Assembly (NCBI GenBank): GCA_037952775.1
Contig: JBANAY010000004.1
Location: forward strand, 12,958,001 to 13,022,000
Source: Clonostachys chloroleuca
Taxonomy: Eukaryota > Ascomycota > Sordariomycetes > Hypocreales > Bionectriaceae
Length of the DNA stretch: 64,000 bases
Reading direction: 5' to 3'
Made by a program: the position numbers and the translations under genes. Positions 24,010 to 36,210 of the stretch are shown in pieces. How positions within the stretch are numbered: the stretch's first letter is position 1; each line of letters begins with the position of its first letter. Below the pieces are notes generated by a model, which saw only the letters and a list, made by a program, of their open reading frames with translations, was not told where the DNA came from and searched no databases.

Positions 24010-26533
24010 ATGGCTCAAACACGCATGCAATTAGAAGACTGTGGGTTTAAGGAACGATCCCTGCCGAATCGCGCAGCCTTAACTGACAACTCGCTACAGG
24101 GCTGGATGACCTATGCGTCCGGTTCATAATCAACCTACCAGAAGAGGACCTGTCCTCGGTAGCTCGGATATGTTTCCAAGTCGAAGAGGCCCAATGGTTC
24201 TACGAGGATTTCATCCGACCACTGGATCCCAGTCTCCCATCGATGACTCTGCGAACCTTCAGCCTCCGCATCTTCCAACATTGCCCTTTACTCGCCTCCT
24301 TCTCAACCGAAAACCATATACAAGCCTTCGAAGAGTTTCTCGAATATAAGACTCGCGTGCCTGTTCGCGGAGCGATTTTGTTAAACCATGAAATGGACTC
24401 TACGGTACTCGTGAAGGGGTGGAAGAAGGGCGCAAACTGGAGCTTTCCCCGCGGCAAGATCAACAAGGATGAAGATGACCTGGACTGTGCGGTTCGCGAA
24501 GTATGGGAAGAGACAGGACTGGACCTCCGAGAAGCTGGACTTGTGCCCACCGAAAAGCCCAAATACATCGAGATTACGATGAGAGAGCAACAGATGCGTC
24601 TCTACGTCTTTCGCGACGTGCCTATGGATACGGTGTTTCAGCCTCAAACCAGAAAAGAGATCAGCAAGATCGAGTGGTATAGGCTATCTGAGCTTCCAGC
24701 GTTCCGCAAAAAGAAGACGCCGAATGGTCAAGACGCCGGCGCGGGGCCGAGTGCGAACAAGTTCTACATGGTCGCCCCGTTCCTCGTCCCTTTGAAAAAA
24801 TGGGTTGGTTCACAGAAGAAGCTGGAGTCAAGGAAGTTCTCGCATTCGGCCGGAAATACTGGCCTACATCCCCACCATGCCCTCGACGAGGTGTATACTG
24901 AGGATGATACTTGGCCTCAACCCGCTCCTGAAGGAATTTTGCAAGCCCATAATAGTCTGGAGGATGCCACCCACGAACTGCAACGCCTTCTCAAAGTGCA
25001 GCCCCCTACGCAAGGTCTTCAGGCTGCGTCTGTAACTGAAGATAAAGCTAGCGCGCTCCTCTCAATGCTCCAAGCTGGAGGATCTAATCCTGCCACTTCA
25101 TCTAGGCCGGGCAGTATGCTGCCGCACACACCTATGAACGCTGGCCAGGAACCTGTTCCTCAACCGCGCAATCCGCATCACCATACCAATCAACACCATA
25201 TTGCTATCCAACCAGCCGAGCCACCTCCCCCGTTCCCTCTCAATCAATACCACCAGGGATCTCACTGGAATACTCCGCAGAACCTGTACCAACAACCATC
25301 TTTCGGAAACGCCCAAGCCTCCCTTGTCCACCCACAACCTTTGCCGCCCCAGGTGCAGCGGGCTGTGTTTGACAGGGCAGGATATCAGGAAAATCAACCG
25401 CCTCTACATAACAATCTTCCGCAGGCCCACCAAGAGCAAGGCTACACGGTGTCGAGGCAATCATCGTTAAATTTACCTCCAGAACCTGGGAAAGCTGCCC
25501 ATTTGGATGGTCAATCGATGGCCCTCCTCAACGCGTTTAAGCAAGGAGACCCTGCTCCAGCACTAGTTGAGCAGCTCCCACCAAAACAAAAACCTTTTGA
25601 TTCCCACGTTCACTCTGGCCAGCCCCCCTATCACCATCCACAACCGGTTTCACATGGGCTGTCCTTCCCTTCAGAGCTTGCGGCCTCGTCCCATAGCTCC
25701 TCACAACATATTCCAGCAGCCAAACCTCCCATAGAACCGCATCGCTCAGCCTTGCTGGGCATGTTCAAGAATCCAGTTCCGGAGACAATTACGAATATGG
25801 CTCCGAGACCTTTCCAAGATTCCCCTCTCTCTGGGACAAGGCCTCAGGGAGCTGCGACCGGGATAGAGAAGCAGCTATTAGATGCGTTTCGGGGGATACC
25901 CCCGGGACCTGAATTGCCGGCTAAACCAGCACATCCAATTCATAGCCAACCTGCAAATCCAAGTACCGCCCTCTCTGATTTCTTGGCTTCCAAGCCTCGA
26001 ACGCAACAGAACTTCCCCCTAGAAAAACGACAAATGAACATATGCCAATCCCTACTCGAAGCAGCACAGCGGCCTCGGCAAATGCACCCTCGCAACCTAT
26101 CCGTATCCTCCAAAGGGGCCAAGGAGACCCATTCCATTTCTCCGGTCACTCTGAGCGAACCGTCCCGAACTCGCCATACTCCAGCCAAGCTCTGCCCGGG
26201 ACGGTTGAGTTGTCTACCTCCGCTGATAGGTCTTTCGTTGTGTCGCCGAGTGCAGGCACTCGACGGGCCGAAGTCTCCCAGGACCAGAAGAAGCAGCTCC
26301 TGTCATTATTCGGCAAGCAGCCTAATCCGAATGCTCCCGGCCACGATGCCGCCCAGGCCGAGCTGGCGGCACCTGAGCCCCCGCGGTCGCGCCTCGTGTC
26401 CCTCGCAGGCAGCGGGGTTGGCTATGGAACTGGGCCTCCTTCCAGGGGCAGTAGCCAGACCCCTATATCCCCGGCGGACCAGAGCTTTTTGTTAGATTAC
26501 CTTCAATCAGTGACTAATAACGCGTCTCGTTGA
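24010..26533 (+). CDS. DCP2: mRNA-decapping enzyme DCP2, frame break near 3' part
   Basis: Nudix hydrolase that removes the mRNA 5' cap in P-bodies. Exon 1 (24010..24040) encodes MAQTRMQLED, and exon 2 starts at 24100, giving the regulatory-domain start WLDDLCVRFIINLPEEDLSS. The catalytic part holds the Nudix motif from about residue 129, with core REVWEETG at 143-150. The long C-terminal tail is disordered and carries leucine-rich short motifs (ALLNAFKQG, ALLGMFKN, LLDAFRG, LLSLFGK) that in yeast bind Edc3 and Pat1. The frame changes near 26,015: the upstream frame turns into non-tail-like sequence, while the next frame runs on to DQKKQLLSLFGK and the stop at 26,533. One extra C in C5 26015-26019 repairs it. 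A 47-nt GT-AG intron (25963..26009) is the alternative. Confidence 0.9.
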
Positions 26534-27163
26534 CAGATGACCTGCTGGGAATGATGGGCTGTTATCTTTACGTTTCTGTACTATGTGCCGGGTGTTTTTA
26601 TGTCCTTTCTTAATCATTTTCTTTCTATTTTCAAACTATGGAGCACCCGTTTCTACAGGAGTTATGCCGGCATGAAGCGGGTGGATAGCAAGTATCGATA
26701 GCGTGGTAACGCCTTATATCATCATCTCTCGAATACAAAGCCACTATTGTGAAAATCCCCATGCTGTGATCAGAGGAGTGTTCATACATTTGCATTTTCA
26801 GCTATCTGGATTCCCTTTTCAAATAAATCCCGGAGAAACTAGGTTTCCCGTAACGAGCAGCATTGATTTGTAGCTTCTCGTCTCTGTGTACCATCAAGTT
26901 TACAGGGCTAACCCCCCGATCGCCTCTGTCGGAATGTTTTAGGAAGACAGTTGAAGCGGTTATCGAACCAGGGAAATTCCACACTTGATATAACCAAGAT
27001 CAAACTGTAGAGTGATCGGCTACCGAGTTCCAGGGAAGCAACAATAAAGAGACATTATCTCGTGATCTCATTCAACATCTGAATATCTGTGTTTTTGTGT
27101 GTGTTCAAACACGCGCGATTGCGGTAATAAAGAGTCGCTGAGTTATGAAGAACTTAGACTTTA
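26534..27163. other. Convergent intergenic region, DCP2 / RRM protein
   Basis: 3' flanks of two convergent genes. No gene recognised. Confidence 0.55.
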
Positions 27164-28600
27164 CTATACCTCATCGTCGCTATGGTTCATATCGAGGAGA
27201 TTGAATCTGTTTGTGGTCGTGCTTGGCCGGCGCTCCTTCACTGCAGGTTTGGGTCGACTTGGGCGTCTGAAAGGCACCTGATCTAGAGGCTGGCAGCATT
27301 CATCGACGTCATGCTCGATTCGCGAGCCCTTGTATTTTCTGTCAAGTCTGCATTAGGGATCTGGAAAATCTGAAAGACATTTCATAGAGTTAGAGTTGCT
27401 CAACACTTACAGTCGACTCATCATGCAAGTACGAGCAAAGGTGGCCGCAGTGACCGAGTTGGTGCTGATGTAACAATCTCCCCTGGCGAACTCGATTCTG
27501 AGGACAACGAGATTGTGGATGTGTTCGAGATCCTCTCGGATGCTTTTCACAGTATGGTTGAGGCCACATTTGCGAATAACAAGGTTCCGAGTCGCCCCTG
27601 AGGATATCTTACGAGCGATGTGATCGGAAAGAATAAACTGACGTTCATTCCAGGAGACATCGATCTATGCCGTACACACATTAGAATGGATGCAGCTCCT
27701 GAGAAGTCCGCTGGAATGCTCTTCGCCTACCCGCTTTTGTTTGATGTACAGATCATGCTGTCGAACGTGGTTCATGTATGCTTTGGCATCAGCTTCGTGC
27801 ATGAAAGAAACGGACGCGGTATTTTCTCTATATCTGAGATAAATGTCCAGAACCTGACCACCTCGAATCATATTGGCGACATCGAGGTGAGTTGTTCCCT
27901 CAGCAAGATTCGATAGACCTATGGTTCTGTTCCCTTCGCGTGGCGCTCGGCGCTTTGAATTGATGGGATGACTCTCTGCTCTACTCCCCGTAGAGGCATA
28001 TGAACCAAATGAAGATTGACGGGGAGGATATTCATTTGGAGGATCCGGCTGGGAAACTACCCATTCGCCAAGCCTATTCTGGTAGCTATTGGATTCGTTT
28101 TCAAGGGGCGAGGTCGACTCGCTTTCGGGAGTTGTTTCGAAGCAATGCTCCCGTTCCGGGTTGTCTATCCCATCCTGAGGTTGGGTCTCACTGAGAAGCT
28201 TGACCACAAGTCTTATTAGTCTTGAACCTTAGGGAATGAGATAAGCAAACAGAGCATAGATGTGAGAGAAAAATGGTTCGAGATTTTAGAGATCTACACA
28301 ACCCGTGGGTGCTAAAAAAGTAACGAGAGGACTCACTGCGATCGTTTCTTCGTCAGTTCCCCCAAGAATCAAATTGGCACACAGTCTGGCTACGTCGTGA
28401 GTTAATGATAGTTAGCTTATGTGAATATGGTTATGTGTTTTGAGATATGATAATTTTCCACAAAAGTTCAACGGATTCAAGAAGGCAGGCGGAGGGGACA
28501 AGGTATTCAAATACAAACGGCTTCGCTGGGAAACTGACTGACCGTATCGGCGAGAAGTTCGAGTTAGCTGATTGTATTCTACAGTTGGGATCGAGATCAT
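27164..28600 (-). CDS. Fungal RNA-binding protein with two RRM-like domains
   Basis: Model complement(27164..27338, 27411..27664, 27731..28198, 28337..28389, 28543..28600), 335 residues, all joins in frame. The N-terminus MISIPTVEYNQLTRTSRRYA is followed by ARLCANLILGGTDEETIA and a polar linker. The first RRM (about 127-200) has RNP2-like RTIGLSNL and RNP1-like ASVSFMHEADA. The second (about 215-285) begins ATRNLVIRKCGLNHTVKSIR and includes ISTNSVTAATFARTCMM. The C-terminus has a polar tail ending MNHSDDEV. The closest type I know is the ascomycete RRM family sometimes compared with Nrd1; the target RNA is unknown. The acceptor before LLSETQP is chosen over one nine bases downstream because both keep the frame, so that junction is uncertain by three residues. 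Confidence 0.82.
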
Positions 28601-30785
28601 GAGCGGATCCCGATGTGCTTCATTGGCAGGGCGAGGCCCAGCGGACTTGGCCGCCAGATGTCAGCAACAATACTCGGCAGAAAGTACAGGGACCTAGTCA
28701 TACAGAACTTGGGAGCATGATTAACTTGAGCCTTGATGCATGGTCAAAAACCGATCGAGTAAAGTGTGTGGAGACTTACCAACTCATTGTCATGGTGTAC
28801 GAAATCCGTGAGCCCAAGAAGGGAAAGAGGATTCGCGATCGTATTGAAGGTATTGGGAATGCAAATGGCCGAAGGTCTCAAGCTCAGCCGGTAGAGCGGA
28901 CCCTGTTGGAAGTCAAAGGACAGCCGCACGAGGAAGAGTGAAGAAGGAGGAAGAAGAAAATTTAGGCATCAAGGAAGGTGTTACAAGATGCGGGCTGGAC
29001 GCAGCTGCCGGTCAGACCTGCCTCTACCTGCCTCTACCTCGCAAGTACCTGAAGACCTGCAAGTGTGCAAGTGTGCGCTATTGTGCACTGGAAAGATCCC
29101 CAGGTACCGCACCAGACAGGTCAAGTTGGGGTCTGCCGCCTGCCAACCGCCTCATGTGCGCCCGCTGCCGCTGCGAGTCCACCACTTGCAGGTGCAGCTT
29201 GATGCCTCCAGCTTCACGTTGGCATCACTTTCCCACTGGCTGTTGGTTCATGTGGCGCTGCGCCACGGGCCAACCATCATGAAACGGCGGCGCTTAAAAG
29301 CGAACACGGCGACCGTTTAGGCAGATGGGTGGTCAATATGAAGCCGATGGATGTTGTTGTTTCAAATGTTGGCCTATGGTCTGGACGAAATGAAGCTGCA
29401 GAGGCCGAGATGTATACATCACATGTCAGGTTGGTACACTTCAAGGACAACCAGTGAGGATGATGGACTGTAAACAAGTTCATGTAACCCGGACATTGCC
29501 TCTTGAACCCGTTGCACACGCAGAACAACTCTGTGCTCCTGCTGGCATTGCGGATAGTGTTTTGGGTTTTGCGGCTCGGATGTTTGGCGTCCCACCAACT
29601 GGGTATTTCGAGCACGCAGGTGACTGCACGGAGTTATTTTCAAGCAGTGGCATACAGAATCGTACAATCATAGCTCTGCCTGTAAAGTTGGGAACGATGT
29701 ATATAAATACTACTATATCTGTTAGTTATTCGAACCGACTAAGCGCTATACTATTTACCATGCCGGTGGCCATTGCCAAGCCCCTCACCACATCGGTACT
29801 GGGGCCCCTGACCGCGTAGCACGAACAACGTCACATGCGGGTAACCCCGTGTTAAGGATACGAGCAGGGAGTATATTTAGGTAGATGCCGGGCGCCCAAC
29901 ACGAGATCACGTGCTTTGCGTTTACATATCGGTCCAGGGTGCATACCGGTCCTTCCAGGCGCTTGAACTGTGTGCCGTCACAGCACCACAACGCGTCCCT
30001 GAAGCCCACTGGAATGAGCCTGTAATATGTAGCAGATGACGGTGCACCGCTTCTGAAATTATCGTACAGAGAGGGTGAAACGGATGAGATAGACATGGAA
30101 AATCCCCCATTTGCTGTGCGCACGAGTGCCTGAGTTCGTCATGCCTCTCGCCCCCAATTTTCCTCGGATTCCGCGCCTTGGTCGCCACAGTGTATTGCTG
30201 CTTGGCTCAGCACCAGCAGTTTTTTTCTTCGTATTGGCGATCAGCGGCTTCTCACAGCCTCTCAGCTGTCTCTGCGGGCGTCCAGGCTTCGGGCCAATTG
30301 AGTAATCGCACGCACGCGGCGCTAAACCCCGGCTGGTAGCAGTTGGACAGGGGGCCTTACTCTAAACCCAAGACAATCCACAGTGTTCCACTGGCTGGTG
30401 TGTTTTGACCCTGCTGAAAAGTCCAGCGACTCCTCTCTTCCGTGCCGTGGCATCTGCCGCTCCTTTTCAAGTCATCACTTTGACACCGAGGGCGATACTT
30501 GTCGACTTCAGTGAGCGTTGCTTGCCTCTTTTCTCCGTCTCTCGCTTCCTAACCTTCCGCTCGCTTTCTCAACTCGCTTTTTTTCTATTCTCTTACCTCG
30601 ATAATCCGTCCGCCCGTTACGCCGCTGCAACCCCCTTGATCGTTGACCTGCCAACACCTACACCTTCGCTCGCCATCTTTGTTTGAACCTACGTGGCCAG
30701 CCTTCCGACCATTGTTGTGTATCCCGACACCCCTCCGAGCCACGAACAGTCGAGATCCATCGTATTTTATATCAATTTAATCAAA
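28601..30785. other. 2.2-kb divergent promoter region, RRM protein / GPI protein
   Basis: Contains short tandem CCTCTACCTG-like units near 29,020-29,045 and repeated CAAGTGTG near 29,060, plus a pyrimidine-rich stretch from about 30,400 to 30,780, consistent with the leader of the plus-strand gene. A 108-codon frame at 28,615-28,941 has no recognisable content and is not called. Confidence 0.5.
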
Positions 30786-31707
30786 ATGCGGCCAGCCCCT
30801 AGTGTTGTCCAGTTGGCCTTGTGCCTGTATGCCATGGCTCCCATGGCTTCCGCATGGCCGCAATGGATGCCCGAGCAAGATTCGCTCTACGTTCGTGCGG
30901 ACGAATCATCTGGTAGGATTCTCTCTCTCTCGATATGTGTAACAACCAGTGGATGTTTACTAACACCTCGGATCAGCCGCCTCACAACCAGCTTCCGTCT
31001 CAGCTACGGCCACTGGCGACGGAGCCAAGACCACAGGGAACTCACTCAATACTGCAAAACCCGAAGAATCAGGGGCAGAACAAACTGGATCCCAAACTGG
31101 CTCCGAGACCGGTGGATCCAAGACGACATCGGGAGCCAGTGGTTCATCGAAGGGAACCGATTCCGCAAAGAAGACCACCTACGGCAACAGCATTTACCCC
31201 GGCGGTGTGAACATGTTGACCCCAAACCCGACGAAGACTGCGAGCGCCCTTTTCAAAATCGGCGACACCGTAACTCTTGGCTGGAACTACACTAGTGTCA
31301 AGGCGGCCCCGACTGCCATTGATGTGCTGCTTAGCTGCAAGTCCAAGTCGGCGACTTGGACCCTGACTGGAAACATGACCTACGAGACCAAGGCTGAATA
31401 CATCTGGGATACCAACAAGCAGGCCAACGATGGCAGCAATCCTCTTGGAACCGACCAGTACACCCTTATCGTCAAGGATTCAGATGCTCAAATCACCGAC
31501 AGCCCGCAGCCAGGATACCTCAATGCCGCTAGTGCTTTCTTCACCTTCGGAATGTACACACCCCAGGCCTACACACCTTACGCAGACTGGAAGTGTAATG
31601 CATGCAGCTCTGCACCCCCAACTCTCGACCTGGGGGCTGTGAAACTTGCAATGACTATGTCGCTCATCACGCTCCTCAGCTTCACGTGGTTCGTTGTTGG
31701 TCTGTGA
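30786..31707 (+). CDS. GPI-anchored cell-surface protein, conserved in filamentous fungi
   Basis: Model join(30786..30912, 30977..31707), 285 residues, 64-nt intron. Residues 1-23 form a signal peptide (MRPAPSVVQLALCLYAMAPM, then ASA). After the mature start comes a Ser/Thr/Gly-rich linker (about 42-105) with repeated TGS/TGGS units. Then a compact domain begins about NSIYPGGVNMLTPNP and includes FKIGDTVTLGWNYT and NPLGTDQYTLIVKDS, an immunoglobulin-like beta pattern seen in fungal surface proteins. A Cys pair (WKCNACSS) precedes the C-terminal hydrophobic tail LAMTMSLITLLSFTWFVVGL, which looks like a GPI-attachment signal. Cell-wall or membrane-surface location is inferred; the biochemical role is unknown. 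The in-frame sequence upstream of 30,786 has no ATG that would preserve the signal peptide. Confidence 0.82.
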
Positions 31708-32096
31708 TCCTATTACTTTTTAATATCATGAATACAACTTTTGTATCTGCGCTTTGGTCTAGGCGCTCTTGGAATGGTATGTGGTTGGGATGGTAAGGTA
31801 TGCATATGCATTGCGTGATGGTCATATCCGAGCTTTTGTCATTGGGAGTTGAGGGATTGTTTTTCTGGCTTTACTTACTTAATAGTGGAGATTTATACGG
31901 CGAATTGCCTGGTCCAAGTTGAAAAATTCAGATGGAGATAATACAGTAGTGTACGGTGGCGATATATATTCATGATCTCAAATTACTACATACAATCACA
32001 TACACAAGACAGTCCAAATGTGGTTGGAAGATGGTGCTATTAATACTATGTGACAAAGCTTCGTTCCCAAGAACATCAATGGGAAAGAATTAGATT
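31708..32096. other. Convergent intergenic region, GPI protein / CDK11-type kinase
   Basis: 3' flanks of two convergent genes. No gene recognised. Confidence 0.55.
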
Positions 32097-33522
32097 TTAG
32101 ACCATTCGTAATGAGAACCCCGCGCCTCTCTCTTCCCTTTCTCGTCTCTGGAACAGACCGCCCAGATCAACCTCTCCAAGCGAAGCTGCTGCTTGCCCCC
32201 GAGCAGGGGCGTTGGGTTCGTGCCGCCGCCGCTTCTCCTGCCCAGCTTTGCTGGGGAACGTGGGGAACAGGCTCTCGGGCTTTGGCTTGGGGTCTTGGTG
32301 GAAGTACTCGTGCTGCAGCATCTCGCTGGCGGACGGCCGCCGCTCAGGGTCTAGAGCCAGGAGATCGTTCAGCAGCGAGGCGCCCGCGGATGTCAGGTTG
32401 GGGAAGCGGGCGCGGATGACGGAGCCGGTCGTCTGCGCGGACCGTGGCAGTCGCAGCGACCGGGCGTTGGGGAGTCTGCGGAAGCCGGGCCACGACTCCT
32501 CGGTGGGCACGCCGCACAGTTCGAAGATCTTGGATATCTGGTCCACCTCGTTCTTGCCCTGCAGCAGCGGTTCGCGGGTGAGGAGCTCGCCGAATATGCA
32601 GCCCACGCTCCACATGTCTACGGCGCTGCCGTAGGTCTTTGTGCCCAGGAGCAGCTCTGGGCTTCGGTACCAGAGGGTGACGACGAGGGAGGTGAGTTTG
32701 GGAGGGGGTCTCCCACGTAGCGAGCCATGCCGAAGTCGGCGATTTTTAGTTGGCCGCGATTGTTGAGGAGGATGTTTGAGGTCTTGAGATCCCGGTGTAG
32801 GATCCAGTGATTGTGTAGATAGGCAACGCCGGATGTGAGTTGGAGGAGTAGTTGCTTGACTTCGGAGGAGAGGAACGGTTCAGGCATATCGTCGAGGATC
32901 CCTTTGAGATCATGTTCGACGAACTCTAGGACAAGAAATATGGAGCTATGAGCATTTGTTAGAGAATGAATACGTAGCATGGTGGGTGGGCAGATTACAA
33001 TGCCACGCACTTGTCCAGTCGAGAGACATTGTCGCCGACGACTACTTCGTCCATTGAGACAATGTTGCGATGCTTGCAGTCGCGCAAGATCTGTATTTCC
33101 CGGAGCCCTGTCACGGGCAGTCCGCTGCGATCGCCAGCCTCGAGCTTCAAGCGCTTCAGCGCAACCACCTTCCCAGTGGCCAGCTCAGTGGCACGGGCGA
33201 CCCAGCCGTACGTGCCCTCCTCGATGTCGTTCAGCTTATCATAGTGCTCGACACTCCGAGATTTGTTCCAGCCCTCTACCTCGAAGCGCAGCGGCTTTGC
33301 TGGCGGGAGATCCGGCTCCGGCGTCCGTCTTTGCCGCTTCGTGGGTCGATCATCCGTCGATCCCAGAGAGTGCTTCTTCTTCCTCGCTTCCTCCTCCTCC
33401 TCGGCCTTGCGAGCCTTGGCTGCTTTGCGCTGGCGCCGCTCCTCCTTTTGTCGCTTGCGCTCGGCCTCCACTGCCTCATCCTCCTGCGCGTTGGCCCATC
33501 GTGAGCGAGGATTCGACGACAT
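32097..33522 (-). CDS. CDK11/PITSLRE-type cyclin-dependent kinase, frame broken in activation segment
   Basis: Exon 1 (33522..33011) gives a long charged N-terminus ([19 protein letters not shown]) and the start of the kinase domain: loop [15 protein letters not shown] and the alpha-C signature [11 protein letters not shown], equivalent to PITSLRE. Exon 2 (32945..32097) holds [20 protein letters not shown] and [10 protein letters not shown], then in another frame [19 protein letters not shown], and continues [17 protein letters not shown] to the end. CDK11 acts in transcription and splicing (family knowledge). The exons total one base short of a whole number of codons. The break lies at G5 32704-32708, in the activation segment. 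Adding one base gives a normal 453-residue kinase. I read it as a sequence error. Confidence 0.88.
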
Positions 33523-33962
33523 GGCGATCCTCCTGTCCGCGACTCGAGAATTGAAAGATCATGTATTTTGTTGGCGTGGGCAGCTCGTCGTTGACTTTGA
33601 GCCCATCACTTCAAGTCCGAGCGCTGGGACGTGTCGCGCGTGTGTGGAGTAGATGGATGCTGATTTCGGGTAGCTAAAATAATTGTTCTCCAGTAGACGT
33701 CCAGTACCATCAAGGTAGCATCAAGACTTGTATAACACAACACCCGAGGAAGACTTTTTGCATGTGCCATTGCCTTTCCAATTCAATTTGAACTTTCCAT
33801 CGTATATTTCCTGACAAAATATTTGATCACCTTGCCATCGACATCCGGCATTGAGCTTCGACTGTACAGGGGAGATCGAAAACTCAATATCCCTGCACCC
33901 CTCTACAAGAGCCTCATCCAGTCGGTTGACCAACAGCCCGCCAACCTCAGATCGGGCCCGTC
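33523..33962. other. Divergent promoter region, CDK11 / NDUFAF7
   Basis: Only 440 bp separate the two ATGs, so the genes probably share a bidirectional promoter. No coding potential seen. Confidence 0.5.
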
Positions 33963-35641
33963 ATGCTGAGGCCGGTCCCTTTTAGCCTGCGGCCGCTGAG
34001 GCTTGCACGGTGCTCAGCAATTAACCAAGTTCAGCCATGCTTCCGGAGGAGCTTTTCGTACTCAGTCTTTCAGCAACAACAGCAAGAAGACAGACAGTGG
34101 TCTACGCCGCTTGCCAAAAAGCTCTTCCAAGCCATATCTGTATGTCGTCATGGACTCAATTCCGATGCGAGCTCAGTTACCCGAGTGAAAAAACCGCTGA
34201 CAATTGCTAGATCACCGGTCCTGTACCCCTTGCAAGCTATATGCGCATGTGTCTCACTGGTGATCTTGGTGGTTACTATACCGGTGCCATCGAGGACGCT
34301 CGTGACCAATTTGGCACCAAGGGTGACTTCATCACATCTCCTGAGATCTCACAAGTTTTTGGGGAGCTCATTGGCATTTGGTTCGTGGCCGAGTGGATGA
34401 GCCAAGGCAGCCCCAAGAGCGGTGTTCAGCTCATCGAGGTCGGCCCTGGCCGTGGAACCCTCATGGATGATATGCTTCGCGTATGTTCATTCAATAGGTC
34501 TTGATATGATCTCACGTTCTCACCATATGCTATGCAGACATTCCGGAGATTTCCAGCAATGGCTAATAGCATTGATGCTGTTTATATGGTTGAAGCCAGC
34601 CGCGAACTCAGAGAAACCCAGAAGAATCTCCTCTGTGGCAAGGATGCCCCATCTACAGAGTCTAATGTTGGGTATCATGCAACCGGGAAGCACACCGGAA
34701 AACCTATCGTGTGGACTGACTCCATTAAGTCGATCCCTATCGGTAAGGCATGAGCCGTCCCATCCTATAATGACAACCCGCTGAGGTTTGCAACTAGATC
34801 CGTCCAAGATGCCATTTATTGTGGCACATGAGTTTTTCGACGCCCTGCCTATACATACTTTCCAGTCGGTGGCTACTCCCACAGAGCCTGAGTCCCAGGA
34901 CGGAGACAAGCCAAGCAAGCCGAAGCCAAAGGAGGCCACCGAATGGCGAGAGATGATGGTGTCTCCCACCCCCCGGGTGCCACACATGCAGACCTGGGCA
35001 CCCCCAAGTCTGAACAGCACCAGCCAGTTCCCGAATTCCAACTCATCATGTCCTCCACACCAACCAGACACTCGAGATATGTCCCGGAGTCGTCACCACG
35101 ATACCGGAAACTCAAGCCCACCCCCGGCTCCGTCGTCGAGGTCTGCCCCGACGCCTCGCTCTATGCCAGTGATTTTGCAACCCGCATCGGCGGCTCCTCA
35201 AAGTCGCCCAAGGCTACTCCGAGCGGCGCGGCCCTCATCCTTGATTACGGCACCTCCGACACCATCCCGATAAACTCGCTCCGCGGCATCCGTCAGCACA
35301 AGCGCGTAAACCCCTTCTCAGAGCCCGGTCTCGTCGATCTCAGTGTCGATGTCGACTTCACTGCCATTGCCGAGGCTGCCATGCTGGCGAGCGAGGGCAT
35401 CGAGGTTCATGGTCCTGTCGGACAGGGCGACTTCCTCGAGCTCATGGGGATCCGCGAACGAGCTGAGATGCTTACCAAGGCCCCCGATGTAACTCAGGAG
35501 TCTGCCGATAAGATTAAGCAGTCGTGGAGGCGTCTCGTTGATCGGGGTCCTGGTGGCATGGGCAAGCTGTACAAGGCTTTGGCTATTCTTCCTGAGAATG
35601 ATGGCCGTCGACGACCGGTTGGTTTTGGTGGTGATATTTAA
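33963..35641 (+). CDS. NDUFAF7: Mitochondrial complex I assembly methyltransferase NDUFAF7 (MidA), frame broken in exon 4
   Basis: SAM-dependent arginine methyltransferase of the DUF185/MidA family that modifies a complex I subunit in mitochondria (family knowledge). Exons: 33963..34139, 34211..34480, 34538..34742, 34798..35641. An Arg-rich N-terminus ([17 protein letters not shown]) looks like a mitochondrial presequence. Core motifs: [20 protein letters not shown], the SAM loop [16 protein letters not shown], the [14 protein letters not shown] segment, then [15 protein letters not shown] and [11 protein letters not shown]. Exon 4 lacks one base. The frame reads [10 protein letters not shown] and then resumes as [15 protein letters not shown] in another frame, with the break at C6 34969-34974. 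One added C gives a continuous product. Confidence 0.88.
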
Positions 35642-36210
35642 GACTAAATACCTTGGGCTATTTGGATCGACCGCCATTCTCAGCTGTTGAAGCTCGAGGG
35701 GCGGTTGTTTCAATGTACAGTATACAACGATGCCATTGTTAGTTGAAGTATAGGATGCTTTTGGCTGGGTTCGTCCCCTGGCACTGTATTTATCTCTGTT
35801 TCTCGTGTAAATTTAAGTTAGGGGCATGGAACCTACCGCGTGTTTGGCACTTTGCCAACTTCAACATTTTATGGTATCCCAAGTTTAATATCAAACACCA
35901 ATGTAGATTGGAGTTGTCTTGACAGCTAACCTTGACTTTGATGAGAGCTCATGTTGGCTGTTTTATCGTGGCTCATACGGCACTGTATAAGTATGCTCAA
36001 TATAATTTGGTTGACATATGAATGTGTTATAATACAGTTCCCTAATCTATACCTGCATATACTTATGTTGGGGCTAAGATTAAAATCATATCCCTCATAG
36101 ATCACAGAACATCCGCAGACCAAATCAAAAACGCCGCCGCCCAAGTCGTATCGAGGCTTTATCTACAACCACCTAACGTAACAATCTCCTACTATTTCAC
36201 CCTCAGCATA
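35642..36210. other. Convergent intergenic region, NDUFAF7 / GOST protein
   Basis: 3' flanks of two convergent genes, AT-rich. No gene recognised. Confidence 0.55.

Noticed and set aside
25963..26009. 47-nt GT-AG intron in DCP2
   Set aside because: It would restore the frame, but the same frame change is repaired by one base in a C5 run, as in five other genes. Kept as the second option only.
28615..28941. Plus-strand frame of 108 codons
   Set aside because: No recognisable domain or splice support; lies in the RRM-gene promoter.
29010..29075. Short tandem CCTCTACCT and CAAGTGTG repeats
   Set aside because: Only two copies each; no flanking target duplication or terminal repeat to suggest a mobile element.
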